Positions 18,277 through 26,673 of a DNA stretch of 64,000 nt are shown here, piece after piece. Positions within the stretch are counted from its first letter, which is position 1, and each line of letters opens with the position of its first letter. Under the pieces are notes generated by a model, which searched no databases, was not told the DNA's origin, and worked only from the letters and a program-made list of their open reading frames with translations. The position numbers and the translations under genes were made by a program. Source of the stretch: Streptomyces sp. SID8374 (GTDB lineage: Bacteria > Actinomycetota > Actinomycetes > Streptomycetales > Streptomycetaceae); the NCBI RefSeq assembly GCF_009865135.1, contig NZ_WWGH01000001.1, positions 2,542,001 to 2,606,000 of the forward strand. Direction: 5' to 3'.

Positions 18277-18702
18277 CTACTTCAGGTATTCCGTCAGCTT
18301 GGAGATCGGCGTCAGGTCCCCCACGACCTTCACCTCGTCCTTGGCGTGCTGCGCCTTTGTGTAGTCCAGGTGGTTCGAGATGTGCGCGCAGGAATCCAGC
18401 AGCGTCTTGATCTGGGCTCGCCAGCGGTCGTGCACCTTGAGTACCGCCGCACCGCTCGCGAAGTTGCCGTTGGTGAGCGCGATCGCCGCGTCGAAGGTGG
18501 CGGGGCGGGCGTGGTCGCCCTCCTTCGACAGCCTCGTCCTCAGGTCATAGGCGTCGTTCCCGATGGCTCCGAGATCGTCCCGGTTCACCACCAGGTCGGG
18601 TGTGCCGCCCCCGCCGCCCTCCGACGGAACTCCGTTGATGCGCATGGCGGTCCGTTCGGCTGCTGCCGCGCGTAGTTCGGACCATTCCTCGTCGAATGTC
18701 AT
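18277..18702 (-). CDS. Small helical ESX/WXG-like partner protein
   Basis: The 141-residue, mostly helical protein starts MTFDEEWSELRAAAAERTAM. Its C-terminal half is a long amphipathic helix pair (VHDRWRAQIKTLLDSCAHIS). There is no signal peptide. Its position 17 bp upstream of the large WXG gene, and helical content like ESAT-6-type proteins, suggest a heterodimer partner or chaperone. The ATG follows a GGGGGAA ribosome site. It has no strict W-X-G triplet, so the family call is tentative. Confidence 0.75.
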   Translation of the reverse strand: MTFDEEWSELRAAAAERTAMRINGVPSEGGGGGTPDLVVNRDDLGAIGNDAYDLRTRLSKEGDHARPATFDAAIALTNGNFASGAAVLKVHDRWRAQIKTLLDSCAHISNHLDYTKAQHAKDEVKVVGDLTPISKLTEYLK

Positions 18703-18739
18703 GAGATTCCCCCTTCACCTGCTGAGCGCCCGGCGGCGC

Positions 18740-19489
18740 TCAGGCCGCCGTCTTCAGCGCCTTCATCACATCGCGCATGTCACTGATCAGGTCGGCGTCG
18801 TACGAGTCCGACTCATAGTCGGACGACGACCCGTCCGACTCTTCCCCGCCTTGTGCCGCGTGGTTCGTCGAGACGAAGAGGTCGAGTGTGATGACGGCGG
18901 CGCCCTCCACCACGCTCAGCCGCGATTCCCGTCCCCGGGTCAGCAGATAGGCGCGGTCCCCGAGGCCGGGCACCAGCACCGGTCGCTCCGCGTCGGCTTC
19001 CGCCACGCCCGACGGTCCCCGGCCGGCTTCGAACACGGGCCGGGGGTCGGTCTTCTTGTACACCTGGACCGTCAACTCGACCTGGGCGAAGGTGGACCAT
19101 CCCTTGTCGTCCTCGGCGGTGCCCTCCGGGGAGCTGGCTCCCATGAAGCAGTGGATCTCGTCGAGTGCCGGGTGTTCGATGCGTCCCGGGGAGAGCGAGG
19201 GGCCGCCTTCCCGTTTTCCCACCGACGCGGTCAATGCTTTCATCTGCAACGCGGAGCACGAGCGTCCGCCCAGCTGGTAGCCGTGCGGGTCCGCCTTCCG
19301 GTCGATGCCGTCCCCGTACGCGAAGACAGCCGTCGCCCATATCGCGGAGGCTGTCAGCGCTCCGGCCGCGGCCCACAGCAGGCCGTGTCCGCGTCTGCGT
19401 CCGGACGTGGGCTTCCGGTCGAAGTCGCCCACCGCCTCCGGAGTGTGTTCCGGTCCGAACTCCCCTATCAGCTCCGGCTCGGAAATCAT
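18740..19489 (-). CDS. Single-pass membrane protein of WXG cassette
   Basis: The 249-residue protein has a cytoplasmic N-terminus of about 45 residues, one transmembrane helix (LLWAAAGALTASAIWATAVF), then an outside domain with two or more Cys. That domain resembles the cassette lipoprotein (DUF3558-like). The tail is Asp/Ser-rich. The ATG at 19489 is preferred; an in-frame TTG at 19510 is less likely. It is the first gene of the four-gene run and 46 bp behind the molybdenum hydroxylase operon. The function is unknown. Confidence 0.78.
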   Translation of the reverse strand: MISEPELIGEFGPEHTPEAVGDFDRKPTSGRRRGHGLLWAAAGALTASAIWATAVFAYGDGIDRKADPHGYQLGGRSCSALQMKALTASVGKREGGPSLSPGRIEHPALDEIHCFMGASSPEGTAEDDKGWSTFAQVELTVQVYKKTDPRPVFEAGRGPSGVAEADAERPVLVPGLGDRAYLLTRGRESRLSVVEGAAVITLDLFVSTNHAAQGGEESDGSSSDYESDSYDADLISDMRDVMKALKTAA

Positions 19490-19515
19490 GTCCGGTACCC
19501 CCCTGGTCAAGAAAA

Positions 19516-19531
19516 CGGCGCGCGTGCGCCG
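19516..19531 (-). terminator. Terminator of molybdenum hydroxylase operon
   Basis: CGGCGC (19516-19521) and GCGCCG (19526-19531) enclose a GCGT loop. On the minus strand the stem is followed by TTTTC, an intrinsic-terminator layout just after the stop at 19536. Confidence 0.55.
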
Positions 19532-19535
19532 CCTG

Positions 19536-21887
19536 TCAGCCCTTCGTGGCCGCCACCGCCGCTTGCGGGCGTACCGGCAGGCGGTTCACCGGGCGGCCGG
19601 TGGCCGAGCGGACCGCCGAGGCCACTGCGGCCGGGGCCGTCACCACGGGGACGGCCGAGGCCGGTTTGGCGCCGAACGGGGCCACCACGTCCCGCTCCTC
19701 GACCAGCTTCACGATACGGATGTCCGGGGCGTCCAGCGAGGTCGGGAGCGCGTAGCCGGTCAGGTCGGGGTGGCGGATCAGACCTCTCGCGGTGCGGAGG
19801 TTCTCGGTGAGGGCCGCGCCGATGCCCTGGGTGATGCCTGCCTCGATGCGGGTCCTGAGCTGGGCGGGGTTCAGGACGCGGCCCACGTCCTGGGCCACCG
19901 CCATCTCGACCACGCGGATCGACCCGAGTTCGATGTCTACGTCGACCACCGCCCGTACCGCGCAGAACGCGAGGCCCACGAACGCGTCGCCCTGGCCGGA
20001 GCCGTCCAGCGGTTCGGTGGGGTGGGGGCGGCACTGGGCGGTGGCCCAGAGCTCCTTGCCGTCCATCGCCTCCATGACCGTGGTGGAGAGGACCCCGTCG
20101 TACGAGGTGATCTTGCCGTCGGCGATCTGGAGCAGCTCCGTGGACATGCCGAACTTGTGGGCCAGCGGCTGGAGGAGCTGGGTGCGGACCATCTTCGCCG
20201 CCCGCTCCACCGCCCCGCCCGAGACCCAGGTGTGGCGGCCGTGCGTCGCCGGGCCCGCCGGGGGCTGGTCGGTGTCGACGGCGGCCACGTGGACCTCGTC
20301 CACGCCCAGGACCTCCTGGACGATCTGGCGGGCGAGAGTCGTGAAGCCCTGGCCTGTTTCCACTGCCGCGCAGATCACCGTGGCCACGCCGTCGTGGACC
20401 CGGACCGTGGCCGTGGAGACCTCGTCCGCGCCCTCGGCGCCGAGCATGTGGACCATGCCGACCCCGTAGCCCACGCCCCGGCGGATCGCCCCGGGTTCGC
20501 CCGCGCCCTCGGGGCCGCCGGGCAGCAGCCAGTCGTCCTCCGGGGTGTCCTTGGGGAGGGCGGGCAGGGGGGCGTCTCGGACCGCGCGGAGCAGTTCGGC
20601 CACCGGGGCCGGGCAGGTCACCGTCTGGCCGGTGGGCAGGATGTCGCCCGTCGAGAGCGTGTTGCGCAGGCGCAGTTCGGCCGGGTCGATGGAGAGCTTC
20701 GCGGCCAGCTTGTCCATCTGGCCCTCGTACGCCGCGCAGACCTGCATCGCGCCCTCGCCGCGCACATGGCCGGAGGGCGGGTTGTTGGTGCGGACCGCCC
20801 AGCCCTCGATGAAGGCGTGCGGGACGACGTACGGGCCGCAGGCGAAGGCCACGGCGGCGGCCAGCGACTCCGAGGAGGAGTCGGCGTACGCGCCCGCGTC
20901 CAGCAGGATCTGGGCCTCCACCTTGACCAGCCGGCCGTCGGCGTCCGCGTGGTGGCGGTAGCGCAGGAGGGTGGGGTGGCGGTGGGCGTGGCCGAGGAAG
21001 GACTCCTCGCGGGTGGCGGCCAGCTTCACCGGGCAGCCGGTGCGCAGGGCGAGCAGGCCCAGCGGGATCTGGAAGCCGGGGTCCTCGCGGTCGCCGGTCG
21101 CGCCGGGGACGCCGGTGACGACGACCTTGACGCGGTCCGGCTCCAGGCCGAAGCAGGCGGCGGCCAGATCGCGGTCGGTGTGCGGGTCGGTGGAGGCGGT
21201 GTAGATCTCGACGCCGCCGTCGGGGCGGGGCACGGCGAGCCCGGCCTCCGCGCCGATGGGGGCCGGGTCCTGGCGGCCGATGCGGTAGAGGCCCTCGACG
21301 ATGACCTCGCCGGTCGCCTCGGCGTCGCCGTACCGCAGGGGGATGTGCCGGATCAGGTTGCCGTCGGGGTGCAGGGGCTCCGCCGCGAACGCCTTCTCCG
21401 GGTCCGTGACCGGCTCCAGCACCTCGTACTCGACGGCGACGGCGGCGGCCGCCAGCCGTGCGGTGTCCGGGTGGTCGGCGGCGACGGCGGCGATCGGCTC
21501 ACCGTGGTGGCGGACCAGCTCGGAGGCGAAGACCGGGCGGTCGACGACGCTGCGGCCGTAGTTGCTGTCCCCGGGGACGTCCTCGTGCGTGACGACCGCG
21601 CGCACCCCGGGCATCGCGGCGGCGGCCGAGGTGTCGATCGACAGGATGCGGGCGTGCGGGTGCGGCGAGCGGAGCACGGAGGCCCAGAGCAGCCCCTCGG
21701 CCCAGAGGTCGGCGGCGTAGGGGAAGGTGCCCTCGGTCTTCGCGCGGGCGTCGGCGGGCGGCAGCGAGGCGCCCAGGCCCATCAGGGGCGGCTCCTGGCC
21801 GGGTCCGTCGCCCGGTCCCCCGGCCGCGTCGATCCTGGGCAGGCTGGTGCTGGTCGCGTTGGCCGCGGTGGCTGCGTCGCCGCTCAC
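19536..21887 (-). CDS. Xanthine dehydrogenase-family molybdopterin-binding subunit
   Basis: This 783-residue large subunit should carry the molybdenum-cytosine-dinucleotide/molybdopterin site. Family stretches include GHVRGEGAMQVCAAYEGQ, VETGQGFTTLARQIVQEVLG and THGRHTWVSGGAVERAAK. Near the C-terminus the usual GAKGxGEP motif, whose Glu is the catalytic base, reads GAKPASAVPVVTAP (GAK at 739-741), so that Glu is absent. The GTG start has a perfect AAGGAGG. It is the third gene after the FAD and iron-sulfur subunits. Substrate is unknown; xanthine oxidation should not be assumed. Confidence 0.9.
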   Translation of the reverse strand: MSGDAATAANATSTSLPRIDAAGGPGDGPGQEPPLMGLGASLPPADARAKTEGTFPYAADLWAEGLLWASVLRSPHPHARILSIDTSAAAAMPGVRAVVTHEDVPGDSNYGRSVVDRPVFASELVRHHGEPIAAVAADHPDTARLAAAAVAVEYEVLEPVTDPEKAFAAEPLHPDGNLIRHIPLRYGDAEATGEVIVEGLYRIGRQDPAPIGAEAGLAVPRPDGGVEIYTASTDPHTDRDLAAACFGLEPDRVKVVVTGVPGATGDREDPGFQIPLGLLALRTGCPVKLAATREESFLGHAHRHPTLLRYRHHADADGRLVKVEAQILLDAGAYADSSSESLAAAVAFACGPYVVPHAFIEGWAVRTNNPPSGHVRGEGAMQVCAAYEGQMDKLAAKLSIDPAELRLRNTLSTGDILPTGQTVTCPAPVAELLRAVRDAPLPALPKDTPEDDWLLPGGPEGAGEPGAIRRGVGYGVGMVHMLGAEGADEVSTATVRVHDGVATVICAAVETGQGFTTLARQIVQEVLGVDEVHVAAVDTDQPPAGPATHGRHTWVSGGAVERAAKMVRTQLLQPLAHKFGMSTELLQIADGKITSYDGVLSTTVMEAMDGKELWATAQCRPHPTEPLDGSGQGDAFVGLAFCAVRAVVDVDIELGSIRVVEMAVAQDVGRVLNPAQLRTRIEAGITQGIGAALTENLRTARGLIRHPDLTGYALPTSLDAPDIRIVKLVEERDVVAPFGAKPASAVPVVTAPAAVASAVRSATGRPVNRLPVRPQAAVAATKG

Positions 21888-21996
21888 GCCGCCTCCTTGT
21901 CGTTCGCCCCGCCGCGCCGACGGCGGTGGGTGACCTGTGGTGTCGCGTGGTGCTGGTCGGCCCGGTTGCCGTGGGCCGCGGGTCTGCGCGCGCCGA

Positions 21997-23832
21997 TCAC
22001 TGCGCGCCTCCCTCGTGCGGGTGGTGCTGGTGCTGTGGCTGTACGCCGCCGGCGCCGGGCTCGGCCTGGTGCGGGATGCGGGCCTCGTCCTGGGCGGCGA
22101 CGGACGCCTCCGCGCTCGCCTCGCGGGCCGCGACGACGTCCGCGACCGCGTCGAGTACGCCCCGGTAGCCGGAGCAGCGGCAGAGGTTGCCGCAGAGGGC
22201 CTGGCGGGTCTCCAGCTCGCTGGGGGCGTGGTTGCCCTCCAGCAGGTCGTGGACGGTCATCGCCATGCCGGGGATGCAGAAGCCGCACTGGACGGCCCCG
22301 CAGGCGGAGAGCGCGCGCTGGACGTCGGAGGGTTCGCCGTCGACGGCCAGCCCCTCGACCGTACGGACCTCGCTGCCCGCGGCCGTCGCGGCGGGCACCA
22401 GGCAGGAGGCGACCAGGCGGCCGTCGACCTGGACGTTGCACGCCCCGCACTCGCCCTGCGAGCAGCCGTCCTTGGCCCCGGCGAGGCCCAGGCGCTCGCG
22501 GAGCACGTAGAGCAGGGACTCGCCGATCCAGGCGTCGGAGACCGGGCGGTCCACGCCGTTGACGTGCAGGAGGTAGGAGGCGGCGGGGTGTTCGCTGGGT
22601 ACGTCGACGGGGGCGGTGGCCGGGTCGTGCGCGGGGTCGTGGGCCGGGTCCGGCTCGGGTTCCGCTTCGGGGGCCTGTTCCGCGTCCGCCTCGGCGAGGG
22701 CTGGTGCCGTTTCCTCGGAGGGGGGGCCGGTCTCGGCCTCGGTGGGCGCTTCCGGGGCGGTGTCGGCCGGGGGTTCCGCTTCCGGTTCCGGTTCCGCTGC
22801 GGTGAGGGGTTCGGCCGGCTCCTCCGCCTCCTCGGCGGCGAGCGGGTGCGCACCCGTCCCGGGGTCGGCGGCGGGGTGGGCCGCCGCGTGCTCCTCGTCC
22901 GGGCCGGGGCGCACGGGCGCCGGGGACTCCTCGGGCTGCGGCTGGGTGGCCCAGGGGGCGGGGGCGCCGCCGGGGAGCGTGGCCGGGCGCGTGTCGTCCG
23001 CGTACCACTGCTGCGAGGCCGCCGCCGAGGCCAGGAATTCGCCCGACTCGTCCGGAAGATCCCCGTCCGCGACCGGGATCGTCCACTGGCCGGTGTGGCC
23101 GACGTGCGTGGGCTGACCCGTGTGCGCGGTGTGGCCTGAGGTGTCGGTGTGCGTGGGGGTGTCGGTGTGGCCGGTGTGGCTGGTGTGGCCGGTGTGGTCC
23201 TGGTGGCTCGCGGGGTCGCCGGGGCCGGTGTGACCCGCGTAGTCGCCGGGGCCCGTGTGGTCACCAGGGGCCGCGTGGCCCCCGTGGTCCGCGTAGTGGT
23301 CCGGGCCGGTGTGGTCCGGGTACTCCGCACCACCCGTTCCGGAGCCCGAGTGCTCCTGGTACTCCCCGGGCCCGTTGTGGTCCGGGTACTCCCCCGCGCC
23401 CGGCTGCCCCGGCTGCTCCCCCATCGCCTCGGTGAAGTTCCACTGGGCCGTGGAGTGCGAGGTGTTCTGGTACGGCTGCGCGTAGCCGCCCTGCTCGTTC
23501 GGGTCCGGCCAGTGCACCGCTCCCGGGACCGACTCCTCCTGGGCGCGCCGCTCCGCCTGCGCCTGCTGCTGGCTCTGCGTCTGGACGACCCAGCTGCCCG
23601 TCGCGGCCGGGTCCAGACCGGCGGCCGGGGTCAGCGGCACGATCATCGGCGGTACGTAACCGTGGCCGGGGGCGGCCAGGGGCGCGGCCGCCAGGTCCTC
23701 CGGCGGGAGCTGGACGAACGCGGTGGCGTCGGCGTCGTACTCACCGCTCTGCGGCGTCGGCTCCCAGCCCCCGTACCGGGGGTCGGGGCCGTCGCCGTGC
23801 CCGTGCTGGTCGGAGGTTTCCTCATTGCTCAC
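21997..23832 (-). CDS. [2Fe-2S] subunit of molybdenum hydroxylase with long His/Glu-rich N-terminus
   Basis: The 611-residue protein is about four times the usual length. Only the C-terminal 190 residues form the conserved electron-transfer module. A plant-type 2Fe-2S domain has Cys457, 462, 465 and 477; a second cluster domain has CGFC (516-519) and CRC (551-553). Residues 1-410 are low complexity. A His-rich stretch (150-250, with HTGHTSHTGHT) is followed by a Pro/Glu-rich one. The GTG overlaps the FAD-subunit stop (GTGA) and follows GGGGAGGG, so the extension appears genuine. Confidence 0.88.
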   Translation of the reverse strand: MSNEETSDQHGHGDGPDPRYGGWEPTPQSGEYDADATAFVQLPPEDLAAAPLAAPGHGYVPPMIVPLTPAAGLDPAATGSWVVQTQSQQQAQAERRAQEESVPGAVHWPDPNEQGGYAQPYQNTSHSTAQWNFTEAMGEQPGQPGAGEYPDHNGPGEYQEHSGSGTGGAEYPDHTGPDHYADHGGHAAPGDHTGPGDYAGHTGPGDPASHQDHTGHTSHTGHTDTPTHTDTSGHTAHTGQPTHVGHTGQWTIPVADGDLPDESGEFLASAAASQQWYADDTRPATLPGGAPAPWATQPQPEESPAPVRPGPDEEHAAAHPAADPGTGAHPLAAEEAEEPAEPLTAAEPEPEAEPPADTAPEAPTEAETGPPSEETAPALAEADAEQAPEAEPEPDPAHDPAHDPATAPVDVPSEHPAASYLLHVNGVDRPVSDAWIGESLLYVLRERLGLAGAKDGCSQGECGACNVQVDGRLVASCLVPAATAAGSEVRTVEGLAVDGEPSDVQRALSACGAVQCGFCIPGMAMTVHDLLEGNHAPSELETRQALCGNLCRCSGYRGVLDAVADVVAAREASAEASVAAQDEARIPHQAEPGAGGVQPQHQHHPHEGGAQ

Positions 23833-24725
23833 GACAGTGCCCTCCCCAGTGCGCGTCGGGCGAGCGCGGCGACGGTGCGCCGCAGGTGGAGTACGGCCGG
23901 GGACAGCGGCGGGGCCTCCGAGCCGTCGGCCGGCGGCTCGTGGTCCGGGATGCAGGCGGCGGCGACGTACTCGCCGAAGGCCGCCAGCGCGTCGGGCGCC
24001 AGGCCCCGTTCGCCGTCCCAGTCGATCAGCGAGGCGATCCAGCGCTCCGCCTCCAGCGGGCGCAGCGGCATCGGGGCGATGGCGCCGACCGCGCAGCGCA
24101 CGCCGCGCCGGGCCGGGTCCAGCACGATGGCGACCGAGGCGGTGGCGCGGCCGGGGCCGGTGCGGCCGGTGGCCTTCAGGAACACCTGCGGGGCGTGCAG
24201 CAGCGGTACGCGGACGAAGCCGATCAGCTCGGCGGGGGCGAGCATCTCGCGGCCGGCCAGCAGGTGCGAGACCGGGACCTCGCGGCGCGTGCCGCCGGGT
24301 CCGGCGACGACCAGCTCGGCCTCCAGGGCGGCCAGCACCGGCAGGGCGTCGCCGGTGGGCGCGGAGGTGGCGATGTTGCCGCCGAGGGTTCCGGCGTTGC
24401 GGATCTGGGGCGGGCCCGCGGCGCGCGCGGAGGCGGCGAGGGCGGGGATCAGGGCGGCGAAGTCGGGCCGTCCCATGCGGGCGTGGGTGAGGCCGGCGCC
24501 GAGCAGGGCGTGGCCGTCCTGGTAGTGCCAGCCGCGCAGCTCGCTGATCCGGCCGAGGCCGACCAGTCCCGAGGGGCGCAGGAGCCCCTTGTTCACGGCC
24601 GCCATCAGGTCCGTTCCCCCCGCCACGGGGACGGCGGCAGGCATGGCTTCCAGCGCCGCCACGGCCTCGTCCAACGAGGCCGGCAGCGTCACCGACTGCA
24701 TCGCCTGCGGTGCGTGCGTGGTCAA
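23829..24725 (-). CDS. FAD-binding subunit of molybdenum hydroxylase
   Basis: This 298-residue medium subunit passes electrons from the iron-sulfur clusters to FAD. The two flavin-binding loops are AGGTDLMAAV and the GPPQIRNAGTLGGNIATSAP segment with T-G-D following, as in CoxM/XdhC-type proteins. The TTG at 24725 is taken as start because GGAAGGGG lies eight bases upstream; an in-frame ATG eight codons later is possible. It is the first gene of the FAD / Fe-S / Mo operon. Confidence 0.9.
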   Translation of the reverse strand: MTTHAPQAMQSVTLPASLDEAVAALEAMPAAVPVAGGTDLMAAVNKGLLRPSGLVGLGRISELRGWHYQDGHALLGAGLTHARMGRPDFAALIPALAASARAAGPPQIRNAGTLGGNIATSAPTGDALPVLAALEAELVVAGPGGTRREVPVSHLLAGREMLAPAELIGFVRVPLLHAPQVFLKATGRTGPGRATASVAIVLDPARRGVRCAVGAIAPMPLRPLEAERWIASLIDWDGERGLAPDALAAFGEYVAAACIPDHEPPADGSEAPPLSPAVLHLRRTVAALARRALGRALS

Positions 24726-24955
24726 CCCAGCTGCCCCTTCCCGGTCTCCCGGCTGGTCCGCCTGTTCCGCCGTACGGTACGTGTTCACAGGCCGGACGTG
24801 GCAACTCTGGCACATCTTCCGATGGGACCGGCGCGAGGGTCCGCGAAGGGTGGATCCGTCCCTGACCTGGGGGATGATCCGGTTTCGCACCTCTTCGGAG
24901 TGGAGGGTGAATTGCCACTCTTCAGCGATGCTTGTACGACTTATTCCGTTCGTTC

Positions 24956-24989
24956 CGGGGCGGGTTCGGGGCGACTCGAACCCGCCCCG
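24956..24989 (-). terminator. Terminator of hexosaminidase operon
   Basis: CGGGGCGGGTTCG (24956-24968) and CGAACCCGCCCCG (24977-24989) form a perfect 13-bp stem with an 8-nt loop, 31 nt beyond the hexosaminidase stop. Confidence 0.8.
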
Positions 24990-25019
24990 CCCCGCCCCGG
25001 CGTAAGCCGGTTCCGGGGC

Positions 25020-26669
25020 TCACACCACCGGCGGCGCCCCTTCGATCGGGCGGCCGAGGACGCCGGGCCGCCGCTGCCACGGCAGCGGGCCGCCCGGTCG
25101 GCGGTAGTCGACGCCGAGGGCGTCGAGACGGGCGTACTGGCCGGCCATGCGCTCCTCGAAACCGGCGAAGTCCCGGTCGGCCGGGGCCGGCAGGGGCGTC
25201 CAGGCGACCTCGGCGAAGGCGGCGAGGCGCGGGAAGACCTGGTAGTCGACGCGTGACCTGTTCTGCATCACCTCGGTCCACACGTTGGCCTGGGCGCCCA
25301 GGATGTGACGGACCGCCTCCTCGCTCAGCCCCGGCGGAACGGGTTCGAAGCGGTAGACGTCCTCCAGGGTGCGGACGTACCCGATGGGCATCGGCTCGTC
25401 GGGGCCGCCGTCCTGACGGTGGTCCAGATACACCTGCTGCTCCGGGCACATCACCACGTCGTGTCCGGCCTCGGCGGCCGCGATGCCTCCGGCGTAACCA
25501 CGCCAGGAGGAGACCGCGGCGCCCTCGGGGAGGCCGCCTTCGAGGATCTCGTCCCAGCCGATGAGGCGGCGGCCGCGTCCGGTGAGCCAGGTGTCGAAGT
25601 GGCGGATGAACCAGGACTGGAGCTCGTCCTCGTCCTTGAGGCCGAGTTCGGCGATCCGGGCCTGGGCGGCCGGGGACTGCTTCCACTGGTCCTTGAGGCA
25701 CTCGTCGCCGCCGACGTGGATGAACGGCGAGGTCTCGGCGGGGAAGAGCTCCAGGAGCTCCTCGAAGACGCCCTCGTAGAAGCGCAGGGTGTTGTCAGTG
25801 GGGGCGAGTACGTTCGGACTGATGCCCCAGGTGTCCCAGACGGAGAGGGTGGTGGTGTCGATGACGTCGGTGTTGCCCAGCTCGGGGTACGCACTGATGG
25901 CGGCCTGCGCGTGGCCCGGGATGTCGATCTCGGGGACGACGCGGATATGCCGCTCGGCGGCGTAGGCGACGATCTCGCGGATGTCGTCCTGGGTGTAGTG
26001 GCCGCCGTAGGGGGTCTCGTCCCACAGCTCGGAGGCCCGGTGGCCGTACTTGGTGCGCGAGCGCCAGGCGCCGACCTCGGTCAGGCGCGGGTGGCGCTTG
26101 ATCTCGACGCGCCAGCCCTGGTCGTCGGTGAGGTGGAAGTGGAAGACGTTCAGCTTGTGGGCGGCGAGGAGGTCGAGGTAGCGCAGGACGTCGTCCTTGG
26201 GCAGGAAGTGCCGGGCGACGTCCAGCATCAGGCCGCGCCAGCCGAAGCGCGGTTCGTCCTCGACGGCCACCACCGGGACCTCCCAGGTGCGCCCCGGGGC
26301 GATGGGCGCGCGCCGGAAGGCGTCCGGGCCCAGGAGCTGGCGGAAGGTCTGCGCCCCGTGGTGGAGCCCGGCCGGGCTGCCGCCGGTGATGCGTACGGCC
26401 TCGGTGTCGACGCTCAGGCGGTACGCCTCGGGGGCCAGCGCCGGGTCCAGCGAGAGCTCCACGCGGGGGCCCTCGGTGCCCGGCGGCAGCTCCAGTCCGG
26501 TGGCCGCGCCGACCGTGGCCCGCAGCAGGCGGGCGACGCCCTCGGTGCCCGGCGCCGCGCTGAGCACGGTCCCCTCGTGCAGCGGCCGGTACGCCCGCCC
26601 GGACCCCGCCCAGCTGACCTTGCGCGGGGCGGGGATCAGGCCGAGAGCCGTCGTGTCATCGGATGTCAT
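25020..26669 (-). CDS. Beta-N-acetylhexosaminidase (GH20)
   Basis: This 549-residue glycoside hydrolase releases terminal GlcNAc (or GalNAc) from chitooligosaccharides or related glycans. An N-terminal GH20b domain (about 10-135) precedes the catalytic barrel (about 140-500). The catalytic Asp322-Glu323 pair is in FIHVGGDECLKDQW. HKLNVFHFHLTDDQGWRVEI is a family hallmark. No signal peptide is seen, so it probably acts in the cytoplasm on sugars brought in by the ABC importer encoded 4 bp upstream. It is the last gene of the operon and shares the DasR-like control. Confidence 0.95.
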   Translation of the reverse strand: MTSDDTTALGLIPAPRKVSWAGSGRAYRPLHEGTVLSAAPGTEGVARLLRATVGAATGLELPPGTEGPRVELSLDPALAPEAYRLSVDTEAVRITGGSPAGLHHGAQTFRQLLGPDAFRRAPIAPGRTWEVPVVAVEDEPRFGWRGLMLDVARHFLPKDDVLRYLDLLAAHKLNVFHFHLTDDQGWRVEIKRHPRLTEVGAWRSRTKYGHRASELWDETPYGGHYTQDDIREIVAYAAERHIRVVPEIDIPGHAQAAISAYPELGNTDVIDTTTLSVWDTWGISPNVLAPTDNTLRFYEGVFEELLELFPAETSPFIHVGGDECLKDQWKQSPAAQARIAELGLKDEDELQSWFIRHFDTWLTGRGRRLIGWDEILEGGLPEGAAVSSWRGYAGGIAAAEAGHDVVMCPEQQVYLDHRQDGGPDEPMPIGYVRTLEDVYRFEPVPPGLSEEAVRHILGAQANVWTEVMQNRSRVDYQVFPRLAAFAEVAWTPLPAPADRDFAGFEERMAGQYARLDALGVDYRRPGGPLPWQRRPGVLGRPIEGAPPVV

Positions 26670-26673
26670 GACG

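Noticed and set aside
19305..22562. 1085-residue plus-strand frame opposite the molybdenum hydroxylase genes
   Set aside because: It is an antisense shadow of conserved XDH subunits, ending in Arg/Pro-rich noise.
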